Shown one piece after another: positions 1 through 8,535 of a stretch of 64,000 nt of DNA. The translations under genes were made by a program, and so were the position numbers. Position 1 is the stretch's first letter, and each line of letters opens with the position of its first letter. This DNA is from Thermoplasmata archaeon (GTDB taxonomy: Archaea; Thermoplasmatota; Thermoplasmata; Lutacidiplasmatales; UBA184), in NCBI GenBank assembly GCA_021796385.1, contig JAJYXQ010000059.1, positions 27,546 through 91,545 of the forward strand. The letters are read 5' to 3'. Under the pieces are notes generated by a model, which was not told the origin of the DNA, searched no databases, and was given only the letters and a program-made list of their open reading frames with translations.

Positions 1-1134
1 TACTCCCTGACGGTCACCGTCATGGATAGTGCCCAGCACGCCAGTGAAGCGACGACCGAACTCATCGTCTCACCGTCCACCCAGGTCTTCTCCCTCGTCT
101 CCGTCAACATCACCCCGGCCATCGGGACGATCGCGGTCAATGGCAAGGTCCAGCTCTCCGCCCAGCCCGTCTGTTCTCCCGCCCCGTGCCCGGCCTTCGG
201 CATCGCTTACACCTGGTCGGTGAGCAACAACCTCGCGGTGGCCAGCCCGAACAATGCCCAAACTACAACGCTCACTGCCGGAAGCACACCAGGCACGGTG
301 TCCCTCAACCTGCAGGCCCAGACACGAACGGGGGGTGTGGGGACAGCCATTACCATCTCGATACTACCCACAAGTTCGGGAGCGCCCCGGATCACCTCCT
401 TCAGTGTAACTCCCAATCCTGTGGCCCTCGGAGGGACGGTACAGTTCTCGACCGTGACCCAAGGTGGGTCGTACCCGCTGTCGTACTCGTACACGGGGCT
501 CGCCCCCGGCTGCGCTTCCCAGAACGCGGCCGTGTTCTCATGTTCGCCGGGTATCGGGGGGCAGTTCAACGTGTGGGTCGTGGTGACGGACAAGACGGGG
601 AAGACCGCAACCGCCCAGACGAACCTCTCGGTCACTTCGCCCGCGGGATACCCCGTGATCGCGTCCTTCACCGTATCCCCTACCACGACGTCCGTGGGTG
701 GGTCGGTCACGTTCTCGGTCACCGTCCATGGAGGCACGGGTTCCCTGAGCTACGTCTATGGGGGGCTGCCCGCCGGATGTCAGAGCACGGATGCGAACAC
801 ATTGCAGTGTGCGCCCTCCACGGCCGGGAATTTCTCCGTGCAGGTGACCGTGACCGATGGAGCGGGCCGGTCCGTGGCGGCCACGACCCACCTCACCGTG
901 CTCTCCGCCACAAGTTCCACCAACAGCGGTGGATCCAGTCTGGGGATACTCCTCGTCATCCTCGCCATCGTGGTGGTCGCCGTGGTGATCGCGATCGTGG
1001 TTGCACTGTGGGTGCGCCGCCGGGGTCCGACCACATCTTTGCAGCCTTACACCCCCACTCCAGCTCCCACGCCAGCTACAACCCCTCCCCCAGCACCGAG
1101 TCAGGACCTACCGCCCCCCTCAAACCCACAGTGA
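1..1134 (+). CDS. C-terminal part of an Ig-like/PKD-like surface protein (5' end outside window)
   Basis: The reading frame is open from base 1, so the gene begins upstream of the window and the first internal ATG at 22 is probably not its start. About 377 residues are visible. They contain the end of one beta-sandwich module and then three more. The last two have the pattern GLxxGC followed about 11 residues later by CxP, suggesting one disulfide per module. A hydrophobic segment of about 25 residues (LLVILAIVVVAVV) is followed by three arginines and a proline/threonine-rich tail. This gives an outside-facing protein with one C-terminal membrane anchor and a short cytoplasmic tail. No propeller is visible in the part present. 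It belongs to the same family as the surface proteins at 2978, 15124, 19113, 22814 and 25129. Its ligand or role is unknown; structural or adhesive function is an inference. Confidence 0.85.
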   Translation, partial: YSLTVTVMDSAQHASEATTELIVSPSTQVFSLVSVNITPAIGTIAVNGKVQLSAQPVCSPAPCPAFGIAYTWSVSNNLAVASPNNAQTTTLTAGSTPGTVSLNLQAQTRTGGVGTAITISILPTSSGAPRITSFSVTPNPVALGGTVQFSTVTQGGSYPLSYSYTGLAPGCASQNAAVFSCSPGIGGQFNVWVVVTDKTGKTATAQTNLSVTSPAGYPVIASFTVSPTTTSVGGSVTFSVTVHGGTGSLSYVYGGLPAGCQSTDANTLQCAPSTAGNFSVQVTVTDGAGRSVAATTHLTVLSATSSTNSGGSSLGILLVILAIVVVAVVIAIVVALWVRRRGPTTSLQPYTPTPAPTPATTPPPAPSQDLPPPSNPQ

Positions 1135-1925
1135 AGGGAGGGGAAAGGAGCCCCTTTCCCTAACCGAACGGGTACGGGCAACCCGGGAGGGGAAAAGGTT
1201 CGGGGCCCGGACCAAATCGCTCCTCGCCTTAGTATAGTTGAGGCGAGCGAACATGATGCAAATGATCGGACGGCGGATCCACCCAGAAAAGAAGCCCGGT
1301 TACAACGAACAACCCCGGAGCGCTTTCGTCTTTGATGTGTCCTCGTTCGGACATCTTTTCCCTGTCCTCCGCCCAATACGCTCACTGCAGGTCCCCGCCA
1401 CACTGCGCGGGTTCTGACGGCGTGGGGGGAAAGGCATGTTTGGCGATCCCTATTTTTGGGAGGAACTTGTTAGTGGTATCGGCGAGGTGTTGCTCACCTT
1501 TGCGGTCCTCCGGTTCCTTCGGAACGACTCGACCCGTCGACTTCTTACCCACTCCCCTCCGGCGGTGGACCGGTGGCGAGGAGCGTCAAGGTTCCCACGT
1601 GGAACGACCGGGAAGCCCTCCTTTCCGACTTGGTAGCGTCATCAGGCCTTTGGCGCCAGATGTGCCAAAGCTCCCCCTGTCGATCCGTGATAGCAATGTG
1701 CTGGTTGCGTCCTGAGCGTGAGGATACTCTTAGGTGAAAACGCTACATGTCGGCAACTATCGTCCGAAGTCCCACCCGTTGAAAACGACGGAGTCGATCC
1801 TTGCGGCCTTCGGGGCGACCCCGTCGACCACGACGGGAATCTCCCCTATCCTTGATGAGGGGGGGGATCCCCTGCTAGATCTCCGACCCCCGGGGTCTTT
1901 CTGCGCTCGGTACCCGAAGACCAGT
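1135..1925. other. Stretch of about 790 bases without a convincing gene
   Basis: It lies between two converging genes. Short open frames exist (for example 1332-1715 and 1734-2009 on the plus strand), but their products are low-complexity Pro/Arg/Ser-rich and resemble no family I know. The second also runs antisense into the regulator at 1926. Visible structure is limited to a hairpin at 1223-1247 (7-base arms CTCGCCT and AGGCGAG around an 11-base loop) and G/C-rich inverted motifs near 1840-1880. It may hold a small RNA or decayed sequence; I cannot support either. Confidence 0.5.
1141..1160 (+). terminator. Hairpin just after the first surface-protein gene
   Basis: Eight-base arms GGGAAAGG and CCTTTCCC (1141-1148 and 1153-1160) with a four-base loop lie six bases after the stop codon. 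There is no strong T tract after it, so a terminator or 3'-end stabilising role is plausible but not certain. Confidence 0.45.
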
Positions 1926-2759
1926 TCAGATCTCGAGGGGGTTCAAGCCCTCGGTCAGCACTTTGCGTTCCACCTTGGCGAGCGTCTCGGAGACCGCGGA
2001 TTTCGATAGCCCCATGATCGTCGCTATGTCCGTGAGGGTGGTCCGTCGGGGAGTGTCCCAGTAGCCTGAGGATCGGGCCATCCGGTAGAGGTCCAGTTGC
2101 CGGGGGGTCAACCCGGCGTGAGGACCCCGCTTCACGGAACCCTCGGTGATGTGGCTCAGCAGCACGTCAACCTTGCGCTCCCGCAGCAAGCCGAAGATGC
2201 GCTGGATCTTCACCCGGGACGCCCGGACGGTGACCGACATCCTCCCTTCCAACACCGGGATGGGGAGAACTGGGGCCACCCCCAAACTCTGCAACGTGTC
2301 AATGAGGACTCCCGCCCGAGTGGTTAGACGGATGAGAAGGCGCTGTGCGGTTTGGTCGAGAACCTCGACCACGTTCGGCCGGGATTGTTCCACGATCGTC
2401 GCACCCGTTCGGGGATCCGAGAGGTCTCCCCGAATCTCAAGGTCCATCACAGCGAGGCTGTTCCCCAGGGGAAAGAGGGAAATGATCCGGACGTCGAGAG
2501 CCGGAAAGACGGAGGAGATGCCCGGGAGTCCAAAACCCTCCGGGTCGAACGTCAGGTTGAACCGGGCCGTCATCACTTTCTCGGCCATCGCATCCAGGGG
2601 AGTACCGACCACCCGCGGAAAGGTGACCGTGTTGCTGGGGTTAGGGTCCGGGGTGCTTCCCCCGGATGGACCGAGGGCTACATGGTCCGTCGGGGGTCGT
2701 TGGCGGGAAGGGGTTGAAGGGCTCTGACGTGGCTTCAAGGTCGGATTCGAAAGCTCCAT
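1926..2759 (-). CDS. Bat-type (HTH_10) transcriptional regulator
   Basis: A 277-residue protein. The last 60 or so residues (LTPRQLDLYRMA, then LTDIATIMGLSKSAVSETL and an ERK-rich helix) match the Bat/bacterio-opsin-activator helix-turn-helix family. In those proteins HTH_10 sits at the C-terminus after a ligand-sensing domain. The preceding 160 residues would be the sensor domain and show no diagnostic motif. The first 55 residues are Pro/Ser/Thr-rich and look unstructured, so the true start may be an internal ATG (MAEKVMTARF) about 57 codons in. The gene is monocistronic, with its 3' end facing the gene-poor stretch. Its target genes are unknown. Confidence 0.8.
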   Translation of the reverse strand: MELSNPTLKPRQSPSTPSRQRPPTDHVALGPSGGSTPDPNPSNTVTFPRVVGTPLDAMAEKVMTARFNLTFDPEGFGLPGISSVFPALDVRIISLFPLGNSLAVMDLEIRGDLSDPRTGATIVEQSRPNVVEVLDQTAQRLLIRLTTRAGVLIDTLQSLGVAPVLPIPVLEGRMSVTVRASRVKIQRIFGLLRERKVDVLLSHITEGSVKRGPHAGLTPRQLDLYRMARSSGYWDTPRRTTLTDIATIMGLSKSAVSETLAKVERKVLTEGLNPLEI

Positions 2760-2977
2760 ACCCTATAGTATGCGAGGGTGGGATTTGCGTGGATTCCCGT
2801 ACGGGAACGGGCTCGGTGTACCCCGAACAGGTTCGGGATTTCCTTGGACGGGATTCGGATATCGGGAACGCGAAGAATGTCCACCTACCGTAGTACATTA
2901 GAAACGTCCTTGGGATCAAACCAAGTCCAGGTCCCTGCTGACCCGGACGCTACCCACCCAATCCAAGCGCAGTCTGT
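2760..2977. other. Intergenic region, no gene seen
   Basis: About 220 bases between the end of the giant surface-protein gene at 2978 and the start of the regulator at 2759, both on the minus strand. A short AT stretch (TACTATAG on the minus strand) lies 8-15 bases before the regulator ATG. It is too close to be its TATA box unless translation starts further in. Confidence 0.4.
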
Positions 2978-5900
2978 TCAGAAGGCTCCTGCAAACACGT
3001 CTCTGAGGGGATCGTCCAGCATGGGGGGTGCCGGTGGGATTGCGGCGGGATGCTGGGGAGGGAACGCGGGAGTTCTCCCCTCCAAGCTTGGATTCTTTCC
3101 GTTCGGGCGGACGCCAGTCGCTTGGCGCTTCCGGCGAACCCGTGTACCGTAGAGCACGATGGCGACAGCTACCGCCGCCAAGAGGGCAAAGATCATCCAA
3201 TCCTCGACGGGAAGACCCGAAGTGGACTGGGACCCCAACACGGTCACGGGATGCTGGAACCCGCTCAACGCGCTCGACCATGAGCTCACTTTTCCCGCCG
3301 CATCCGTGACATTGACTATGGGATAGTAAGTTCCGGGTCCGGTGTAAGTGTGGGAGACCTGATGGGCTCCTGAGGATGCCAAGCTGGTACCGTCCCCGAA
3401 GTTCCAATGAAGTAGGTACGGGGCCGTGCCCCCATGGACCGACGGGAAGAAACCCACGGTTAGAGGTCCCGGACCGTTCATGCGCAACATGGTCACGGAA
3501 ATCGCCAGAGGCTCGGGCCCAGTGCCTTGGGCCGCGGGATTCGTCACTGTGATGTACACACCGCTCGTCGCCGCATCCCCTGCAGAGTCGGAGACCACTA
3601 TCTGGGCGACATAGACCCCGGGAAGTCCGTAGGTGTGGGTGACACGCGATCCCGTTCCTATCGAGCTTCCATCGCCAAAGTTCCACCGGTAGGTGTAGGG
3701 CCCCATACCGCTAGAAGCAGAAGCTCCGAGCTCCACGGTCAGGGGTCCGGAGCCTGTCGTCGGGGAGGCTGAAAGGGATAGATCGAGCGATGTGGTCAGG
3801 TTGCTTGTCGGGCGTTCGTATGCGACGATAGTGACGACGGATTGCGCTACCGTGCCGGTGCTGTCAACTACCGTGACCACGGCGGAGAAGGTACCGGCCG
3901 TGGAGTAGATATGGGTCACGTTCGCTCCCGCGGCGGACGCACCATCTCCGAAGTCCCAGAGGTAGGTGTAGGGGGCGACCCCTCCTGAAGCTGTAGCATC
4001 CAAGGCCACACCCAACGGAGCCTCCCCCGTCGAAACGTTGGTCGATGCGGAGACTGACAACGAGCCAGCGGATGGCGCTAGCAGAATGACGGGCACTGTC
4101 GTCGTGGCGGAGGCGCCCAGCCGGTCCTGCACAAGGAGTGTGAGGTTCTCTGTGCAGCGGCTCGTCCGGCACTGGGTGGGTAGGGCACCGTAGGTGTGAC
4201 TGACGATCTGGCCCGATCCATTGGCGCCATCCCCGAAGCTCCAGTTGAAGGTATAGGGAGCCGTTCCACCCGTGGCGTTTCCGGTGACGGTTACCGACAG
4301 CGGGGGGTAACCCACGCTTGCGGAATCGAAGCTCACTTGGGCTACCAGTTGGTTCGGAGTAGGGGAGACAACGATCACATTCCCGCTAGCCGTCGCCCGG
4401 TCCCCTTTCGAGTCTGAGACCGCAACGGAGAGAGTGTAGTTCCCGGGGTTGTTGTACATGTGGGCTATGTTCGCTATGGACGAAAACCCCACGGTACCGT
4501 CCCCGAAGTTCCACTGGTATAGATATGCGGGATAGCCTCCCGAAGTGGGGGCGGTCACTTGGACCGTAAGCGGGGCATCCCCTTGGGCGGCGGAGTCGAA
4601 ATCGATGGTCACCCGGAGGGGGTTCACTGCTCCGACCACTACCAATGCGGTGACGGCCGTGACCGTGTTATTGTGGGCATCGGTCACGGTCACGGCCGGT
4701 GAGTAGTTGCCGGGTGAGGTTGGGACGCAGCTGATCTGGTTCGCATTCGTGCCAGAACATTGGGGAGGCAAGGAGCTGTAGCTGTAACTGAATGGTGGAG
4801 TTCCCCCCGTGACGTTCACAACCCCCAGGGTCGTGTTCCCGACCGTGATGGTCGACGGGCGGAACGTCCAACTGCTGATCCCGAGCTTGGGATTCACAGC
4901 GATCGGTGTCTGTGCGCTCGCCGAGTGCCGTGACACGTCGACTATGGAGACCGTGACTGAGAAGTTCCCGACTGCCGTGGGAGTGCACACGACCGTCGTG
5001 GTGTTCGATGATGTGCACCCTGGGGGAAGCCCGGAGTAGGAAACGATGTACGGAGGACTCCCGCCCGAAACAGAGACCGAAAGCGTAGTGGACCCACCCA
5101 GGTCGAGCGTCGCCGGGGTAGCGGTGAACGAGGTGATGATCGGAGGGGTCTGTCCCGGCGAAAGGACCGAGATGAAATCTGACTGGGCCTCTCCCACATA
5201 GATGTAGCCGTTCAGAGAGTCCCCGACCATCCAGTTCGGCTGCGTGCCGACCCCGGTCGTGATGTTTCCGATCACCTTGTAGTTCGTAGAGTTCACGACC
5301 GAGACCTGGGAACTTTGAAAGTCCGATACGTAGAGGTCGCCCGTGAGGTTCGATGCGCTTACCCCGCGCGGTCCGAGCCCCACAGTGAAGCTGGCCACGA
5401 CTTTGTCCGTCGCAGCATCGATCACCGAGACATTGTTCGAGTTTGTGTTTGCCACGTACACGTCGCCATCGGCCCGGTCAAAGTAATCACCGGTTGGGGA
5501 GGAGCCGACGGGAATGGTCGCTTCGACGGCATTCGAGGTTTCATTGACCACAGTGACAAAACCTCCGGTCCCGTTCCCCGCGTCGGTCACGAACAAGCGT
5601 CCGCCCTGCACCGAGGGGTCTTGGGTCATGAACCAAGGGTGAACCCAGGTCGGGATCGATCCGACCGCCCGTCCGTTCGTCCCATTTACCACCGTAAGAT
5701 TGGCCGAATAGGCGTTCGCCACAAACAGGTTGCCTGTGATGGGGTCGAAGAACACGCCCCCGGGAGAACTTCCGACATGGGTGGCAGAGACCAGGGTGCC
5801 CGTGGTCACGTTGACCCCCACGAGAGAGTTGTTGGCCGCGATCGAGACGTAAAGGCGCCCGTTCAGGGGGTCGAAGGCGACACCCTTGGGAGGCAGGGCA

Positions 5901-6310
5901 AACCCGAGAGTTCCTATCACCCGGTTCGATGCGCCACTAATGACGGTAATGTTATCCGAGCCATCCGAAGCGACGTAGAGGTTCCCATCTTGAGTATCGA
6001 CCGCAAGCATTGTCGGATCGAGTCCCACGGTGATGTTCTCCAGAATGCAGTTCGAACAGGCGGGGGTCGACAGGTTCCAGGGACCGGATAACCGATCCGT
6101 CCTACCTTTGATCACGTCTAACCCGCCTATGGACAAGCGCGTTCCCCCGGAAGCAATGAGGCTCGATCCCCAGGGAGATATCAATAGGATCGCAAGGAGG
6201 ATCGCCGCGATCCCCAATGTCAATTTCGGGGGCGGTAAGAATCCGCTAGGACGTTCCTGGACCTTCCCCTCGAAGCCGTTCGTTCGGGTAGGTTTCCATC
6301 CGGTGGGCAT
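2978..6310 (-). CDS. Giant surface protein: YVTN beta-propeller plus repeated PKD domains, C-terminal anchor
   Basis: About 1110 residues from the ATG at 6310. An N-terminal membrane segment or signal (LGIAAILLAILLISPWG) is followed by a seven-bladed YVTN/YncE-type propeller of about 330 residues with repeated blade cores such as DGNLYVAS, NGRLYVS, TGNLFVAN and DGDVYVAN. Next come two Ig-like modules with the GLPPGC...CxP disulfide pattern and about five PKD domains with the WNFGDG hallmark. A transmembrane helix and an RVRRKRQ stop-transfer sequence follow, then a Pro-rich tail. The frame is open 23 codons further upstream to 6379, but a TATA-like sequence at 6334-6341 sits 24 bases before the ATG at 6310. 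That fits a leaderless start there. It is an extracellular adhesion, binding or cell-wall-like protein of unknown ligand. Confidence 0.88.
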   Translation of the reverse strand: MPTGWKPTRTNGFEGKVQERPSGFLPPPKLTLGIAAILLAILLISPWGSSLIASGGTRLSIGGLDVIKGRTDRLSGPWNLSTPACSNCILENITVGLDPTMLAVDTQDGNLYVASDGSDNITVISGASNRVIGTLGFALPPKGVAFDPLNGRLYVSIAANNSLVGVNVTTGTLVSATHVGSSPGGVFFDPITGNLFVANAYSANLTVVNGTNGRAVGSIPTWVHPWFMTQDPSVQGGRLFVTDAGNGTGGFVTVVNETSNAVEATIPVGSSPTGDYFDRADGDVYVANTNSNNVSVIDAATDKVVASFTVGLGPRGVSASNLTGDLYVSDFQSSQVSVVNSTNYKVIGNITTGVGTQPNWMVGDSLNGYIYVGEAQSDFISVLSPGQTPPIITSFTATPATLDLGGSTTLSVSVSGGSPPYIVSYSGLPPGCTSSNTTTVVCTPTAVGNFSVTVSIVDVSRHSASAQTPIAVNPKLGISSWTFRPSTITVGNTTLGVVNVTGGTPPFSYSYSSLPPQCSGTNANQISCVPTSPGNYSPAVTVTDAHNNTVTAVTALVVVGAVNPLRVTIDFDSAAQGDAPLTVQVTAPTSGGYPAYLYQWNFGDGTVGFSSIANIAHMYNNPGNYTLSVAVSDSKGDRATASGNVIVVSPTPNQLVAQVSFDSASVGYPPLSVTVTGNATGGTAPYTFNWSFGDGANGSGQIVSHTYGALPTQCRTSRCTENLTLLVQDRLGASATTTVPVILLAPSAGSLSVSASTNVSTGEAPLGVALDATASGGVAPYTYLWDFGDGASAAGANVTHIYSTAGTFSAVVTVVDSTGTVAQSVVTIVAYERPTSNLTTSLDLSLSASPTTGSGPLTVELGASASSGMGPYTYRWNFGDGSSIGTGSRVTHTYGLPGVYVAQIVVSDSAGDAATSGVYITVTNPAAQGTGPEPLAISVTMLRMNGPGPLTVGFFPSVHGGTAPYLLHWNFGDGTSLASSGAHQVSHTYTGPGTYYPIVNVTDAAGKVSSWSSALSGFQHPVTVLGSQSTSGLPVEDWMIFALLAAVAVAIVLYGTRVRRKRQATGVRPNGKNPSLEGRTPAFPPQHPAAIPPAPPMLDDPLRDVFAGAF

Positions 6311-6333
6311 CACAAAAGAATCTGGGCGAAGCA

Positions 6334-6341
6334 TATTTAAG
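6334..6341 (-). promoter_or_regulatory. TATA-box candidate for the YVTN/PKD surface protein
   Basis: Minus-strand CTTAAATA ends 24 bases before the ATG at 6310, the spacing expected for leaderless archaeal transcripts. It lies inside the longer reading frame, which argues against the 6379 start. Confidence 0.6.
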
Positions 6342-6392
6342 CCGAAGTGTGTTCCGAAGGTGGCTTCACCGTATACCATGCCATAGTGTCAC

Positions 6393-7445
6393 ATGGTCAA
6401 CAGTTCTGCGACCCGGTCGCGCCCCTTAACCGAGAACGAGGCGATCGTGGTGAAGAGTATCCTCGGGGCCTCGATCGAGGAAACCGAGGCGGACCGGATC
6501 CGTCGATGCGGATTGCCCCGATCCACCTACCTGGAGGCAAAGCAACGCGTCTACGCCGAAGGGCTGATCCAGGACCGCTATGTTCCGAGTTCCCGCGCGT
6601 TGGGGCTCTCCCGGATATCCTTCGTACTCAGCCGCCCCTTCGCCGATAAGCGGGGACCCGTCACACAAGCCCTCCTTTCGACCCCAGGCACGGTGCTCGT
6701 TTGGACGGGGGTGCATGTCCAAATGGGAGTCGTCATCCATCGGACCGAGGCGGATCTCTCCCGGTTCGAAGAGAGGGTGGAGCGCCTCCTGGACGGCGGT
6801 GCCCTGATCGGCCATGTGCGTTCCCGACCAATCCCGGAGGATATCCCCGTATACTTCGATTTCGAGGGGATATGGAGCTCGTTCGTGGGAACCTTGGGAG
6901 TGCGGAAGTACCCAAGGGCGTTCCCATCGGTGTTGCACGGGGAGGATACGGGAATGCCGGCCTCACCCCCTTCCGAGGTCGTGTCGGACCTGCTCAGAAA
7001 GCACATCGGTGAAGAGGAGTCCCCCTCCCCTCATCTGGTGGGGCCAGCCTCGCTATCGCGTTCCCGTAAGAAGGCCTTGGAAGACGGGAAAGTGGAGTGG
7101 CGCACGTTCCTTTCCGTCGGTCTGCCGATATCCTTCGGCCCCAATCGCCTGGCGGACATCGTCTTGGTCGTGGGCCGGCGCGAGAAGGGCCGCACCCTCA
7201 CCCAGCTGCTGGAAGAACTGGTGACCGACTGCACCGCATTCCCATTCCTCGTCGCAGGAGATGAGGACCAAGTACTCATCGGATTCATGGGGGCCGGTCT
7301 CGGAGCGAACGGGACAACATCCCGGAAGGTTGGGACCAACGTTTCCTCCTCCATCGTGAACTCCGTATCTCACCTGGAGATACTGCGGGAGGGCCTGGGA
7401 CTTGTGACCACCCAGCGCGATCATCAGTACGAGTATTTGCTGTAG
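6393..7445 (+). CDS. Predicted winged-helix DNA-binding regulator, family not recognised
   Basis: A 350-residue soluble protein. Residues about 12-70 (LTENEAIVVKSIL, then a short turn and RSTYLEAKQRVYAEGLI) read as a winged helix of the MarR/Lrp general type. The middle and C-terminal thirds have mixed alpha/beta character, with no catalytic motif, signal peptide or membrane segment. A TATA-like GTATACC at 6372-6378 lies about 15-20 bases before the ATG. The gene is divergent from the giant YVTN/PKD gene, sharing a short intergenic region, so it might regulate that gene. This is inference from position only. Confidence 0.65.
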   Translation: MVNSSATRSRPLTENEAIVVKSILGASIEETEADRIRRCGLPRSTYLEAKQRVYAEGLIQDRYVPSSRALGLSRISFVLSRPFADKRGPVTQALLSTPGTVLVWTGVHVQMGVVIHRTEADLSRFEERVERLLDGGALIGHVRSRPIPEDIPVYFDFEGIWSSFVGTLGVRKYPRAFPSVLHGEDTGMPASPPSEVVSDLLRKHIGEEESPSPHLVGPASLSRSRKKALEDGKVEWRTFLSVGLPISFGPNRLADIVLVVGRREKGRTLTQLLEELVTDCTAFPFLVAGDEDQVLIGFMGAGLGANGTTSRKVGTNVSSSIVNSVSHLEILREGLGLVTTQRDHQYEYLL

Positions 7446-7508
7446 TCGTAAACCTCACACCTCGGTTCCCTGAGGCCGACATCGAGAACCCTCGGCACCG
7501 CAGAAGAA

Positions 7509-7516
7509 GATATACC
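7509..7516 (+). promoter_or_regulatory. TATA box of the tandem acetyltransferase gene
   Basis: GATATACC lies 24 bases before the ATG at 7540, typical for a leaderless archaeal transcript. Confidence 0.6.
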
Positions 7517-7539
7517 ACCCCTATCCCTCGCCAAACCTC

Positions 7540-8529
7540 ATGGAAGTGGCCCCCGCGAACACGAACCCCTTCGAGACGAACCGTCTCCTCGTCGAGCTTT
7601 CGACCTACTACCAGGATGGCACGCAGGGCCGAAGGACCTCCGAGATGGTCAAGGACTACGCCACGCGCATCATCAGCGGGGATGTCCAGGGTGCCCTTTG
7701 GTTACGCCAACCGGACGTGGCCTCGGGAGTGGCGGTGATCGACCCGACCGAGGGTGCCGGGGCTCGGGTGTCCCACCTCTACGTCGAGAAGCCCCACCAA
7801 ACGACCCAGGCTGTCTCCGAATTCGTGGAAGGCCTCCAGGAATTCTCCAGGGAAAATGGCGGCCTCTATGCCATTTGCGATGAGATCCCGGGCCTGAACC
7901 ACGAACAACAGGCCGAAGTCCTCGAGCCTCGGGGATTCCGACACGTAGGACGTCTCACGATGGTGTATCCCCTAGCGCAGAAGGATCCTCCTTCGGCCTC
8001 GGCACCTCCCCTCGGTCGAAGGGTCCACCTCGGGGTCGACCATGTAGAAGGGCTCATTTCCCTTTTCGCCCAGACCTTCGAGGGGGAGCGGGACCAGCTT
8101 TTCGCACCCAGGCCGGGGAATACGCGGGAGTCGGGTCGGACGTTCCTAGAGGACTTCTTCCTTAACCTGGATACCCCGCCCATTGCATGGGGGTCCTTGG
8201 GTATCCAGATGGAAGAAGAGATCATCGGTGCGGTGCTCGCCCAGCAAGGGTACATGGCCCCGGCCGATTCGAAGCACCTTTGGGTCTACGACCTGATGGT
8301 GGCTCCGGATCAACAGCGGAAAGGGGTGGGCACCTACCTTCTCGGTGAATTGCTTCGAGAATCCAAGTCCCATGGCATCGAGGAGCTCTACCTTGAAGTG
8401 ACGGAAGGCAACCCCGCCGAACACCTCTACTTACGTCTTGGGTTCGAGAAGATCGCTCCGGCGGAGTCGGCGCGACGGGGTTTTTGGATCAACGCTGCTG
8501 TCGCCCAAAGCCTGGGCATCCCCCTGTAA
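7540..8529 (+). CDS. GNAT-family acetyltransferase with two GNAT-like halves
   Basis: A 329-residue protein. The C-terminal half contains a clear acetyl-CoA pyrophosphate-binding segment (DQQRKGVGTYLL, residues about 258-269). It is followed by the usual GNAT end with ELYLEVTEGN and AEHLYLRLGFEK. The N-terminal half (residues about 1-150) has a weaker GNAT-like pattern ending in LEPRGFRHVGRLTMVYPL but lacks a good Q/RxxGxG motif, so it may be a degenerate substrate-binding copy. The acceptor (small-molecule amine, antibiotic or protein) cannot be told from sequence. It converges on the MFS gene that ends at 8536. Confidence 0.82.
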   Translation: MEVAPANTNPFETNRLLVELSTYYQDGTQGRRTSEMVKDYATRIISGDVQGALWLRQPDVASGVAVIDPTEGAGARVSHLYVEKPHQTTQAVSEFVEGLQEFSRENGGLYAICDEIPGLNHEQQAEVLEPRGFRHVGRLTMVYPLAQKDPPSASAPPLGRRVHLGVDHVEGLISLFAQTFEGERDQLFAPRPGNTRESGRTFLEDFFLNLDTPPIAWGSLGIQMEEEIIGAVLAQQGYMAPADSKHLWVYDLMVAPDQQRKGVGTYLLGELLRESKSHGIEELYLEVTEGNPAEHLYLRLGFEKIAPAESARRGFWINAAVAQSLGIPL

Positions 8530-8535
8530 TCGAGA

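Noticed and set aside
186..1163. Long plus-strand open frame of 325 codons
   Set aside because: It lies fully within the Ig-like surface-protein gene in another frame; the product is Arg/Gly/His-rich with no domain, typical of shadow frames in G/C-rich DNA.
1223..1247. Hairpin containing TTAGTATAGTTG, reminiscent of a tRNA D-arm
   Set aside because: No matching acceptor stem, anticodon arm or T-arm (GTTCGAATC-like) could be placed around it, so a tRNA is not supported.
1332..1715. Possible 127-codon gene in the intergenic stretch
   Set aside because: Composition is Pro/Arg/Ser-rich without a family, no TATA or ribosome-binding site at proper distance, and an alternative overlapping frame is equally open.
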